DNA from: Deltaproteobacteria bacterium HGW-Deltaproteobacteria-15
GTDB taxonomy: Bacteria; Desulfobacterota; DSM-4660; Desulfatiglandales; HGW-15
Length of the DNA stretch: 64,000 bases
NCBI GenBank assembly: GCA_002840535.1
Contig: PHBH01000023.1
Span: 22,940 to 86,939 of the forward strand
Reading direction: 5' to 3'
The first letter of the stretch is position 1, and every line of letters starts with the position of its first letter. Both the position numbers and the translations under genes were made by a program. This document shows positions 42,671 to 50,704 of the stretch, one piece after another. The notes beneath the pieces were generated by a model. That model saw nothing but the letters and a program-made list of their open reading frames with translations. It made no database searches and had not been told where the DNA came from.

Positions 42671-43961
42671 GGTGGCCGTGGGCATCCTCGCCCTTGTCGT
42701 GCTGCTTTTTCTCTTTACCACGGGAATCGAGCTGGGCTTTGCAATGGCTGCAGTAGGGGTCGCCGGGTTTGCCTACCTCAACTCCTCCTATGCCGCATGG
42801 AATCTGCTCGGAAGAGACATCTTCGACGCCCTTTCGTCATATGGCTTCACCGTGATTCCCCTGTTTGTCCTCATGGGCCAGATCGGATCGAGCGCCGGGA
42901 TCGCATTGCGGATGTACGATTCTGCACACAAGTTCGTAGGCCACATCCCTGGAGGGCTCGCGATGGCTACGGTCCTCGGTGCGACGGGCTTTAAGGCGAT
43001 CTGCGGCTCGTCTCCTGCAACGGCGGCCACCTTTGCCAGTGTGGCCATCCCGGAGATGGACCGCTACGGCTACGATACCCGTTTGTCCACCGGCATCGTC
43101 TCATCGGTCGCGACCCTCGGGGCTATCATCCCGCCGAGCATCGCCCTGATCCTCTTCGGCATCATTACCGAACAATCGATCGGAAAACTCTTTCTCGGCG
43201 GCATCATTCCGGGTCTCATGGCCTCCGCCTTTTTCCTGGCGATCATTTACGGCTGGGCCAGAATCAACCCTGCCCTTGCCCCCAGGTCCCAACCTTTCAG
43301 CTGGAGGGCGCGATTCGCTTCCCTGCCGGAGGTGATCTGGGTCGTGGTCGTATTCCTGCTCGTGGTGGGGGGAATCATGCAGGGGCTCTTCACCCCTACG
43401 GAGGCAGGGGCCGTGGGCACCTTCGCGCTCATCCTTCTTGCAATCGTGAAGAAGGACATGACCTTCAAAAAGTATCGCGAAGCCCTCGTTGAAGCGCTCT
43501 TGACCGCGGTCATGATCATGATGTTGATTGTGGGCTCCCTGATCCTGGGGCATTTCATTACCAGCACCAATATCCCGCAGATCGCCGCAGACTGGATCGT
43601 GAGCCTGCCTCTGAACCGGTATGTGACCATGATCCTGATCTGCATCGTCTATCAGATCGGAGGCTCCTTCATCGACGACCTGGCCTTCATGATCCTTGCG
43701 ACGCCGATCTTTTACCCGGCGGTGCTCAAGCTGGGCTTCGATCCTCTTTGGTTCGGCATCATCATTGCCGTAATGATCATGATCGGAGTGGTCATACCGC
43801 CGGTGGCTATTTGCGTCTTCGTGGTCAAGAATATCACCAAGGTGCCCTTAGGCACCATATACAAGGGGGTCATGCCTTTCCTGATCGCCCTGGTCCTTCT
43901 TGCCGTTCTGTTGTTTTTATTTCCATCCCTTGCGCTATGGCTTCCTTCCGTCGCCTTTTGA
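42663..43961 (+). CDS. dctM: TRAP transporter large permease (DctM), system B
   Basis: The 432-residue large permease. It shows the family signatures: TVIPLFVLMGQIGSSAGIALRMYDSAHKFVGHIPGGLAMATVLGATGFKAICGSSPATAATFASVAIPEMDRYGYDTRLSTG, ATLGAIIPPSIALILFGIITEQSIGKLFLGG, LFTPTEAGAVG and DDLAFMILATPIFYPAVLKLGFDPLWFG. It imports the solute captured by the binding protein encoded downstream at 44022. A ribosome site GGGAGGG lies within the end of the small permease gene. Confidence 0.93.
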   Translation: MNEVAVGILALVVLLFLFTTGIELGFAMAAVGVAGFAYLNSSYAAWNLLGRDIFDALSSYGFTVIPLFVLMGQIGSSAGIALRMYDSAHKFVGHIPGGLAMATVLGATGFKAICGSSPATAATFASVAIPEMDRYGYDTRLSTGIVSSVATLGAIIPPSIALILFGIITEQSIGKLFLGGIIPGLMASAFFLAIIYGWARINPALAPRSQPFSWRARFASLPEVIWVVVVFLLVVGGIMQGLFTPTEAGAVGTFALILLAIVKKDMTFKKYREALVEALLTAVMIMMLIVGSLILGHFITSTNIPQIAADWIVSLPLNRYVTMILICIVYQIGGSFIDDLAFMILATPIFYPAVLKLGFDPLWFGIIIAVMIMIGVVIPPVAICVFVVKNITKVPLGTIYKGVMPFLIALVLLAVLLFLFPSLALWLPSVAF

Positions 43962-44021
43962 TCGAGAGCGATGGAGGGAATTGGTGGAATCGTTTCTCGA
44001 ACAAGCATGAAAGGGGAAAAA

Positions 44022-45080
44022 ATGAAAAAGAGTCAATTCGTGGCGATCATAGGTGCTTTGCTGTTTTTGGCGTCCGTTTCCACGACCCGCGCAGCGGATC
44101 CGGTAAAGCTCAAATTTGCCTCCTTCTGGCCGGCGACCCACAAGATTTGCGGGCTGAACGTGCAGTTTTGTGACGAGATCAAGAAACGCACAGACGGCCG
44201 TATCGAGATCACCCACTACGCAGCCGGCACCCTGGCGCCTGCCCCAAAGGTTTTCAACTCCGTGCTGGAGGGAATAGCCGATATCGGACTGGCGGCAGCC
44301 GCGCTCACCAGGGGGCGTTTCCCCATGGCAGAGGCTTTCGACGCCCCCATGGGTTTCCCGAGCGCCTGGGTGGCCTCACATGTTGCCAACGATTCCTATG
44401 AGAAATTCAAGCCGAAAGAGTGGGACAAGGTCCATGTGCTGAACATGATGTGTGTCGGCCCTGCTATTCCCCAAACACTGAAAAAGCCGGTCAAAACCAT
44501 GGACGACCTGCGCGGGTTGAAGGTGAGGTCGGTAGGCCGCCAGGCCGATATGGTCAAGGCCCTGGGTGCAACGCCTGTGGCCATGGACCCCGCAGAGATG
44601 TACGAAGCGCTGCGACGGACTGTTCTGGACGGGGTGGTCGGCCCGGCGGAGATGTTGCAGGGCTGGAAACTGGGGGATCTAATCAGGTACACGACGGTTC
44701 CCAAGGGAATAGGAAATGCCCCCCTCTTCTATTTCGTGATGAACAAAGCAAAGTGGGATGCACTTTCCCCCGACCTGAAGAAGATCTTCGACGAGGTGAG
44801 CCTGGAGTGGAGAGAGAAGTACGCGATGGGCGCCCAGGAATTGGATATCGAGGGAATCGCGCAGCTTAAGGCGCACAACGGGGAGCTCATCGTCCTTTCC
44901 GATGACGAGAGCAAGAAATGGGTGCAGGCCGTGGCGCCTGTCGTCTCCGCCTATGCAAAGGAGCTGGTCGCACTAGGTTACAAGGAAGCCGAGGTCGACG
45001 CATATCTCTCCTTCATCAAAGAGCGGATCGGGTACTGGGCCGCTAAGGAAAAGGAAAAGTCCATACCCAAGGCTTACTAG
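44022..45080 (+). CDS. dctP: TRAP transporter solute-binding protein (DctP), system B
   Basis: A 352-residue periplasmic binding protein with a signal peptide (KKSQFVAIIGALLFLASVSTTRAAD). The mature part starts KLKFASFWPATHKICGLNVQFCDEIKKRTDGRIEITHYAAGTLAP and later has DDLRGLKVRSVGRQADMVKALGATPVAMDPAEMYEALRRTVLDGVVGP, with the ligand-pocket Arg in KVRSVG. Unlike system A, the binding protein is last in the operon. ATG 44022 has AAGGGGA upstream; a longer frame from 43971 lacks a signal peptide. The presence of Cys in the mature N-terminus (ICGL, QFCDE) is a small oddity. Confidence 0.91.
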   Translation: MKKSQFVAIIGALLFLASVSTTRAADPVKLKFASFWPATHKICGLNVQFCDEIKKRTDGRIEITHYAAGTLAPAPKVFNSVLEGIADIGLAAAALTRGRFPMAEAFDAPMGFPSAWVASHVANDSYEKFKPKEWDKVHVLNMMCVGPAIPQTLKKPVKTMDDLRGLKVRSVGRQADMVKALGATPVAMDPAEMYEALRRTVLDGVVGPAEMLQGWKLGDLIRYTTVPKGIGNAPLFYFVMNKAKWDALSPDLKKIFDEVSLEWREKYAMGAQELDIEGIAQLKAHNGELIVLSDDESKKWVQAVAPVVSAYAKELVALGYKEAEVDAYLSFIKERIGYWAAKEKEKSIPKAY

Positions 45081-45097
45081 CTGTCGCCAAGGTGATC

Positions 45098-45262
45098 AGA
45101 GTTCAGGGTTCAGGGTTCAGAGTTCAGAGTTCAGTTTCGTAGGATGGGTAGAGCGAAGCGAAACCCATCAATCCTGGGATTGGACAGGCCACAAACATGA
45201 GGGTGAGCGAACCAAGCGCTCTTTCCTGAACACTGAACGCTGAACACTCAACACTCAACGCA
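45098..45262. repeat. Repeat family C: GTTCAG-phrase inverted tract
   Basis: A run of GTTCAGGGTTCAGGGTTCAG and AGAGTTCAGAGTTCAG at 45098-45134 is matched at 45227-45262 by inverted phrases CTGAACACTGAACGCTGAAC and ACTCAACACTCAACG. The two tracts could pair over about 30 bases. Similar phrases recur at 53286-53364. No gene is present here. Confidence 0.65.
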
Positions 45263-45352
45263 GTTGAACCCCTTTAAGCAGGGGGACACCGATGCCACCG
45301 CTTTTGCCGGCGGGTGTCACTCCAGAAGGCCGGGAATGAGAAGGAGGGAGAC

Positions 45353-47521
45353 ATGCCGGATACAGAGAGGATCCCCACCTTTTGCGGGATGTGCGGTCCG
45401 AGCGCCGGCTGCGGGATCTATGCGCACGTGAGGGATGGAAGGTTCCTCCGGATCGAGGGAATGAAGGAATCTCCCTTGAACAGGGGGAGAAACTGCGCAA
45501 AGGCCCACGCGGCGGTTCAGTGGGTATATTCGCCTGACCGGATCATGCATCCCCTGAGGCGAGTCGGGAAAAAGGGTGAGGGCAGATTCGAGAGAATCAC
45601 ATGGGACCAGGCCCTGGACACGATCGCCGACAAGCTCAAGGAGCAAAAGGAACGATACGGTCCGGAATCCCTTGCGATCCTTTCTCCGGCGCGGCGGAGT
45701 TACAGCGATTACCTCTACCGCTTTCTCATGGCGCATGGCAGCCCCAATTACTGCCATAGCGGCATCTGCGCAATGCAGAACGCCTTCTCCTTTGCATATA
45801 CCCTCGGGGTTTCCTGGCCGCTGCCTGCGGCCGATTATCAAAACAGCCGCCTCATCCTTGTATGGGGGAAGCAGCCCGTCTATTCCGGCGCCAGCAAGGG
45901 AAGCACGAAATTGCTCGTAGAGGCGAAAGAGAGGGGGGCGAAAATCATCGCGATCAAACCCTCCCTGGAGCCGGATGCCGCCCTGGCCGATATGTGGATT
46001 CCCATCAGGCCGGGCACGGATGCCGCCCTGGCCCTTGCCATGCTCCATGTGGTCGTTCAGGAGAACCTCTACGACAGCGCTTTTGTCTCCAGATGGTGCT
46101 ACGGCTTCGATGAGCTGAAAAACCATATTCAGGATTACTCTCCCACGTGGGCGGAGCCCATCACAGGGATTTCCGCCGGCCGCATCTCGGAGCTTGCTAG
46201 ACTCTATGCCACCACGACTCCTTCCTCGATTGATCCCGGAAACGGGCTGGAACATGCCACATCCGCCAGCGATGCCGCAAGGGCAATTGCCATCCTGATT
46301 GCGATTACAGGCAATTTCGACAGGCCCGGCGGCAATATCGTGCCCGTGGGAAGCACGATGCCGATACCCAAAAATGTTCATCTCAGAGAACGCTATACGC
46401 AGGAGTGGATCGATAAACTCGTCGGCCCTGAGTTCCCAAGGCCTTTTCAACCCTTTATCGAGGGAACGTCCTCCGCCTACTTCAGAGCCTTTGAGAGCGT
46501 ACTGACGAAAAGGCCCTACCCCGTCAGGACGATCATCGCGCCGGGCACTCAACCGGCCGTGAGCACGCGCGGCTCAAAGAGGGTCATAGAGGCGCTCCGG
46601 AAACTGGATTTCTTTGTAGTTGCCGACGTGATGCGCACGGCAGAGATGGACTACGCGGATGTGGTTGTTCCCCTGGCCACACCCTATGAGACCGACCATC
46701 CTTTCGAATTCACGGTCAACTGGATCATGGCGCGAAACAAGGTAATCGAGCCTCTGGGCGAGTACAAATCGATGTACGAGTTCTGGCTCGATCTGGGAGT
46801 CAGGATGGGGTATGGCTCCGATTTCTGGAACGGCAGCATGACCGACTGCATGAATGAACAACTCGAGCCTCTTGGTTTGACGATCGATCAATTGCGAGCC
46901 CACCCGACGGGGATCGTCTATCCCATGAAGCCGATGGTCTATGAGAAGTATGAGCAAATTTTCTCCGCCAGGAGCCCTCTTCTTTCCGGAAAACCGTTCC
47001 TCCCTCAGGGCAAGGTCGCAATCTACAATACCACCTTCGAAAAGCATGGGTTCAGTCCACTGCCTTCGTGGCGGGAACCCCCGGAAGGGATTACTGCAAC
47101 ACCGAAACTCCTGAAGAAATACCCGCTTGTATTCTCCGACTACCACACTTCAAAAGTCTTCAATGCATCATGGCTCAGGAATCTTCCTCTTCTCAGGGAA
47201 ATCCTTCCATTCCCGACACTCCAGATTCACCCTGAAACAGCCGCTGAGAGGGGAATCCTGGATGGCGACTGGGTGGTTGTAGAATCCCCGCATGGCGCCA
47301 TGAAACTAAAGGCCGAGATCTTTCCAGGGATAAGACCGGACACGGTCATGACCCTTCATGGGTGGTGGCAGGGTTGCCGCGAGCTTCGTCTGCCCGGCTT
47401 TCCACTTCTGGACGGAGGAGCGAATGCGAATCACATGTACTGCTCCGATCCGGGGAAAGCCTTCGATCCGCTGGTGACGGCGATGTCGAGCCAGACCCTC
47501 GTGCAGGTCAGAAAGGCATAG
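45353..47521 (+). CDS. Molybdopterin (Mo/W-bis-PGD) oxidoreductase, catalytic subunit
   Basis: A 722-residue DMSO-reductase-superfamily enzyme. The N-terminal cluster has Cys11, 14, 20 and 48 (CGMCGPSAGC ... GRNCAKAH) with unusual spacing of five residues before the third Cys. SPNYCHSGICAMQNAFS (Cys139) stands where the family's metal ligand is expected, and WGKQPVYS, NGLEHATSA, HPETAAERGILDGDWVVVESPHG and HGWWQGCRELRLPG follow. No Tat signal, so it is probably cytoplasmic. It looks like the acetylene-hydratase/thiosulfate-reductase/transhydroxylase neighbourhood, but the Asp next to the cluster of acetylene hydratase is absent. The substrate is unknown. AAGGAGG sets ATG 45353. Confidence 0.87.
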   Translation: MPDTERIPTFCGMCGPSAGCGIYAHVRDGRFLRIEGMKESPLNRGRNCAKAHAAVQWVYSPDRIMHPLRRVGKKGEGRFERITWDQALDTIADKLKEQKERYGPESLAILSPARRSYSDYLYRFLMAHGSPNYCHSGICAMQNAFSFAYTLGVSWPLPAADYQNSRLILVWGKQPVYSGASKGSTKLLVEAKERGAKIIAIKPSLEPDAALADMWIPIRPGTDAALALAMLHVVVQENLYDSAFVSRWCYGFDELKNHIQDYSPTWAEPITGISAGRISELARLYATTTPSSIDPGNGLEHATSASDAARAIAILIAITGNFDRPGGNIVPVGSTMPIPKNVHLRERYTQEWIDKLVGPEFPRPFQPFIEGTSSAYFRAFESVLTKRPYPVRTIIAPGTQPAVSTRGSKRVIEALRKLDFFVVADVMRTAEMDYADVVVPLATPYETDHPFEFTVNWIMARNKVIEPLGEYKSMYEFWLDLGVRMGYGSDFWNGSMTDCMNEQLEPLGLTIDQLRAHPTGIVYPMKPMVYEKYEQIFSARSPLLSGKPFLPQGKVAIYNTTFEKHGFSPLPSWREPPEGITATPKLLKKYPLVFSDYHTSKVFNASWLRNLPLLREILPFPTLQIHPETAAERGILDGDWVVVESPHGAMKLKAEIFPGIRPDTVMTLHGWWQGCRELRLPGFPLLDGGANANHMYCSDPGKAFDPLVTAMSSQTLVQVRKA

Positions 47522-47543
47522 GGAAAAGGAGAGAGGCAAGCGT

Positions 47544-48062
47544 ATGAAATCACAACAGCTCGGATTCTATTTCGACCCCAACCGTTGCGTTCAATGCCAT
47601 GCTTGTGAAGTTGCCTGCAAGAGCCTTCATCATCTTGAATCCGGCATGGGATGGCGCAGCGTGATCAGTCTCTGGAAGGGGGATTATCCCGAAGTGATCA
47701 ATCGGACCGTCTCCATGGCATGCATGCATTGCGGCGAGCCTGCCTGTAAAGCGGTTTGCCCAAGAGACGCTATTGAGAAGAGAGCTGAGGACGGCATCGT
47801 TGTTGTTCATAAAGACAAGTGTATCGGCTGTCATGCATGTCTGTGGGTCTGCCCGTTCGGAGCGGTTCGTTTTGGAGGCGACGGGAAAATGCAGAAATGC
47901 GATTCGTGCTTTGAACTGGTGAAGGAAGGAAAGGAGCCTGCATGCGTCGCCACCTGCCCTGCAGAGGCCCTTCACTTCGGGCCTCTGGAAAAAATGGCTG
48001 AGCTGGCCGGAGCAAAAGGCGCGCGGAAGTATCTGGAAGCGATCTCGCCTGCAACTCGTTAG
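47544..48062 (+). CDS. Four-cluster 4Fe-4S ferredoxin-type subunit (DmsB/PhsB-like)
   Basis: The electron-transfer partner (172 aa) of the preceding molybdopterin enzyme, 22 bases downstream. Cys groups are CVQCHACEVACK, CMHCGEPACKAVCP, CIGCHACLWVCP and CDSCFELVKEGKEPACVATCP, enough for four clusters in the DmsB/NrfC pattern. There is no third gene for a membrane anchor, so the pair may be soluble and take or give electrons to a cytoplasmic carrier. AGAGAGG precedes the ATG. The gene ends at a family B repeat tract. Confidence 0.92.
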   Translation: MKSQQLGFYFDPNRCVQCHACEVACKSLHHLESGMGWRSVISLWKGDYPEVINRTVSMACMHCGEPACKAVCPRDAIEKRAEDGIVVVHKDKCIGCHACLWVCPFGAVRFGGDGKMQKCDSCFELVKEGKEPACVATCPAEALHFGPLEKMAELAGAKGARKYLEAISPATR

Positions 48063-48064
48063 AA

Positions 48065-48290
48065 CAGTTTATCTGGTTTGTTTGGTTTCTTTGGTTTCTT
48101 TGGTTCACAACCAAACAAGATGGGGTCCCGCCCGAAGGGTGGGAATCCCTGGCTTCTGGCGGACAAACCAGATAAACCAAACAAACCTGACCAACCTTCC
48201 TGAACCCACCCAAAGGGTGGGATGTCCGTGGCTTCTGACGGATAAACCAGATAAACCAAACAAACTTGACAAACTTCCCCACCTGCACCC
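48065..48290. repeat. Dispersed repeat family B, two direct units
   Basis: After a GGTTT-rich lead (TTTGTTTGGTTTCTTTGG) come two direct units of about 80 bases. Each has AAGGGTGGGA, then TGGCTTCTG, then CGGA(C/T)AAACCAGATAAACC, then AAACAAAC, then TTGAC or CTGAC. The unit core CCCGAAGGGTGGGAATCC is similar to repeat family A's GAAGGGGTGGGACTCC. Confidence 0.7.
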
Positions 48291-48292
48291 GG

Positions 48293-48970
48293 TCAGGAAT
48301 AAAGGGATCGCCTTTTTTTCTGCATCCTGCCCATGACCAGCCCGATTATCAGACCGCAAAGGAGTATAGCAGCCCCGGTCAGGATCCACTTGTCGTGCTC
48401 CGATGACTTCAATTCGCGGTTCTCCCCGGAAAGCGATTCAATGGTGCTCCGGTTTTTCTCCAGCTCGGATTTGGCGGCATCCAGGTCCTTTTTCACGGTG
48501 ATGTACTCGGCGGCCCCCTTGTTGAGCGAGTCATACTGACCCTGCAACTTCTCCAGGGCGGCCGTGGCAGTCTGAAGCTTGCCTGAGAGGTCCGCCTCGC
48601 GATGCTTGAATTCGTTCCGCTCCTGCTCTACCTTTGCCAGTTTTTCTTTCAGTGCGGTATTTTGTTCCTTTGCTGTATTGGCTTGGAGTTCCCAGGGCAT
48701 TCTGGTAATGAGGTATCGGCTCATCATCCACCCTTCCACCTCTTGACCGTCCCGCATCGACACTTTCACCCGGCTCCAGTCCCCCTGCGTTTCGAGAACC
48801 TTCGCGGCCTGGCCGGATGATGGCGAATAGATGATCCTGTTCTCCGTGGACGGGCCGGTTCGGAGGGTCACTTCGAATACATCCGTAACGTATGCACTGG
48901 AGGCCCAGCTTGAAGTGCCGGACAGAACAAGGAAGAAGGTCAGCATGAGTAAATAGCGAATCTTTTCCAT
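48293..48970 (-). CDS. SH3-domain, coiled-coil membrane protein (TIGR04211/YgiM-like)
   Basis: A 225-residue envelope protein: signal peptide (to about SSWASS), an SH3-like domain (YVTDVFEVTLRTGPSTENRIIYSPSSGQAAKVLETQGDWSRVKV...VEGWMMSRYL), a long coiled coil (about residues 95-190), and a C-terminal transmembrane helix (WILTGAAILLCGLIIGLVMGRMQKKRR). The order signal-SH3-coiled coil-TM is that of E. coli YgiM and TIGR04211. Its role is unknown in detail, perhaps cell-wall sensing. GTGAGGT precedes the ATG. Confidence 0.9.
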   Translation of the reverse strand: MEKIRYLLMLTFFLVLSGTSSWASSAYVTDVFEVTLRTGPSTENRIIYSPSSGQAAKVLETQGDWSRVKVSMRDGQEVEGWMMSRYLITRMPWELQANTAKEQNTALKEKLAKVEQERNEFKHREADLSGKLQTATAALEKLQGQYDSLNKGAAEYITVKKDLDAAKSELEKNRSTIESLSGENRELKSSEHDKWILTGAAILLCGLIIGLVMGRMQKKRRSLYS

Positions 48971-49099
48971 TTTACCTCACTCAACAAAAATCCAGGATTG
49001 ACGATCCGGAGAGGCTTCAGTCCCCCTCTGTTTTATCACGCGCAGAATCACGACCGGCGCTCACGTAGTAAGGTTAACCGGTTCATTCAAAGACGGCTG

Positions 49100-50449
49100 T
49101 TACAAGGTGTGCGGGTACTTGGCGTAATATTGAGAATTTCGCCAGGCCTTTTTCAGGGCTTGATTGAATTCTCTCGTAACACCAAAATTGGTCGCGCTCT
49201 TCAAATTGAACAACGATTTGATCATTCGATATGGAAAAGCGGGAAAGGAATATATGCTGTTCTTGATATAATTATCGCCCCGATAAATCGTTTCTTCATG
49301 AATTCCCCTGGGTTCATGAACAACATAGGAAAACCGGTATTTTTCCCAGTCTTCAGGGAAATTTTTATAAACGAGACGGTCTTCCCGCTCCAGCTGTTCC
49401 ATCAGGTCCGTGCCGGGAAGGGGGGTCAATATGCTGATCTGAACGATATCAATACCGGAATGCACCAGGTATTTTGCCAGCTTTTTATAATATTCAGGAG
49501 ACTCAAAGTCGTTACCCAGGACAAAAGCTCCATATACACCTATTCCATACTTGTGAAATGTATCCACTACCTTTTTGTAGTTTTCAGTGCCGATCTTCAG
49601 ATTGCTCCCTTTTTTCATCCCCTTTAGAGCATCACGATCTATAGTTTCAAATCCTATGAAGGCAAGAAGACAACCGGACTGAGCGGCGAGTTCCAAAACC
49701 TTTTCGTCTTCAGCGGCGTTGATGGAAGTCTGCATCCACCATTTTTTGCGGGCGCCGCTCTTGATCATGCCTTCAAATATGGCCTTTGCTCTTCTCTTGC
49801 TTTCAGGACCATACCCGATCAGGTTGTCGTCCAGAAAAGAGATGAACTCTCCAGGGATTTGATCCAGTTCCTTCAGCACGTCTTCGGAGTTCCGTTGACG
49901 ATATTCTCGACCCAGATAGTTGGAGACCGAGCAGAAATGGCAGCTGAACGGGCACCCTCGAGAAGTCTGAATTGAATTCCAGAGGTAGTCCGGGTGTATC
50001 AAATCCCGTCTTGGTGTAACCGTATACCGTGACAGATCAAGCCTGGGGCCTCTGTATTTTGGCTGCAGGTTGTTACTCTCGAAATCCCGGATGACACTGT
50101 CCCAGATCCCTTCCACCTCCCCTATTACAATGGAATCGGCATACTGCAAGCCCTCGTCCGGAAGCATGGAAGCATGGATGCCTCCTAGAATGACTTTGAT
50201 CTTCTTCTCCCGATACATTCGGGCTATTTCATAGGCCCTGTTTATATTGGTGGTAAAAGCGGTGATGCCCACCAGGTCCGCTTCTTCAAAAACAAAGGGG
50301 GTGAAATTCTCATCCCAGATTTTGATTTCCCAGTTGGAGGGGGTTACTGCGGCTACATAGGCGAGGCTTAGGGGGGGGAGTCTTGAAATTTTGCTCAAAA
50401 GATAGCCGCTTTTCCGGCGTACCGGGTTTATCAATAGAAGTTTTTTCAT
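49100..50449 (-). CDS. B12-binding-domain radical SAM protein
   Basis: A 449-residue protein. The N-terminal part (about residues 1-150) resembles the cobalamin-binding domain (LSLAYVAAVTPSNWEIKIWDENF ... DLVGITAFTTNINRAYEIA ... VILGGIHASMLPDEGLQYADSIVIGEVEG), lacking a clear DxHxxG. The radical SAM core has RGCPFSCHFCSVSNYLGREYRQR with the Cys-x3-Cys-x2-Cys cluster. Later blocks are FLDDNLIGYG and TPLPGTDLMEQLERED. Members methylate or rearrange diverse substrates, including lipids and hopanoids. It stands alone on the - strand. Confidence 0.9.
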   Translation of the reverse strand: MKKLLLINPVRRKSGYLLSKISRLPPLSLAYVAAVTPSNWEIKIWDENFTPFVFEEADLVGITAFTTNINRAYEIARMYREKKIKVILGGIHASMLPDEGLQYADSIVIGEVEGIWDSVIRDFESNNLQPKYRGPRLDLSRYTVTPRRDLIHPDYLWNSIQTSRGCPFSCHFCSVSNYLGREYRQRNSEDVLKELDQIPGEFISFLDDNLIGYGPESKRRAKAIFEGMIKSGARKKWWMQTSINAAEDEKVLELAAQSGCLLAFIGFETIDRDALKGMKKGSNLKIGTENYKKVVDTFHKYGIGVYGAFVLGNDFESPEYYKKLAKYLVHSGIDIVQISILTPLPGTDLMEQLEREDRLVYKNFPEDWEKYRFSYVVHEPRGIHEETIYRGDNYIKNSIYSFPAFPYRMIKSLFNLKSATNFGVTREFNQALKKAWRNSQYYAKYPHTL

Positions 50450-50704
50450 TATGCAACTATCTTACAGCTCTCTCCCCCGCTCTATTTGCGCCAATAGTAT
50501 GTTCATCAAGCCCAAAAGTAAACACCAAAAAGGTGCACCGCCGCTGAAGAAAGGCGTCGCGGAAGGAAGAAATCGGAGAGAGTATGATCATGGATGCGTG
50601 GATGGTTATCGCGAAAAGGTGACCCATTGTCTGAAGCAATTCGAAGGTCTATAATTCAGGCGGCTGGACCCATCCAAAATTCGAAGATCAAGGAGGACGG
50701 GCAG

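Noticed and set aside
48125..48290. A CRISPR-like array
   Set aside because: Only two degenerate units are present, with no regular spacers and no cas genes.
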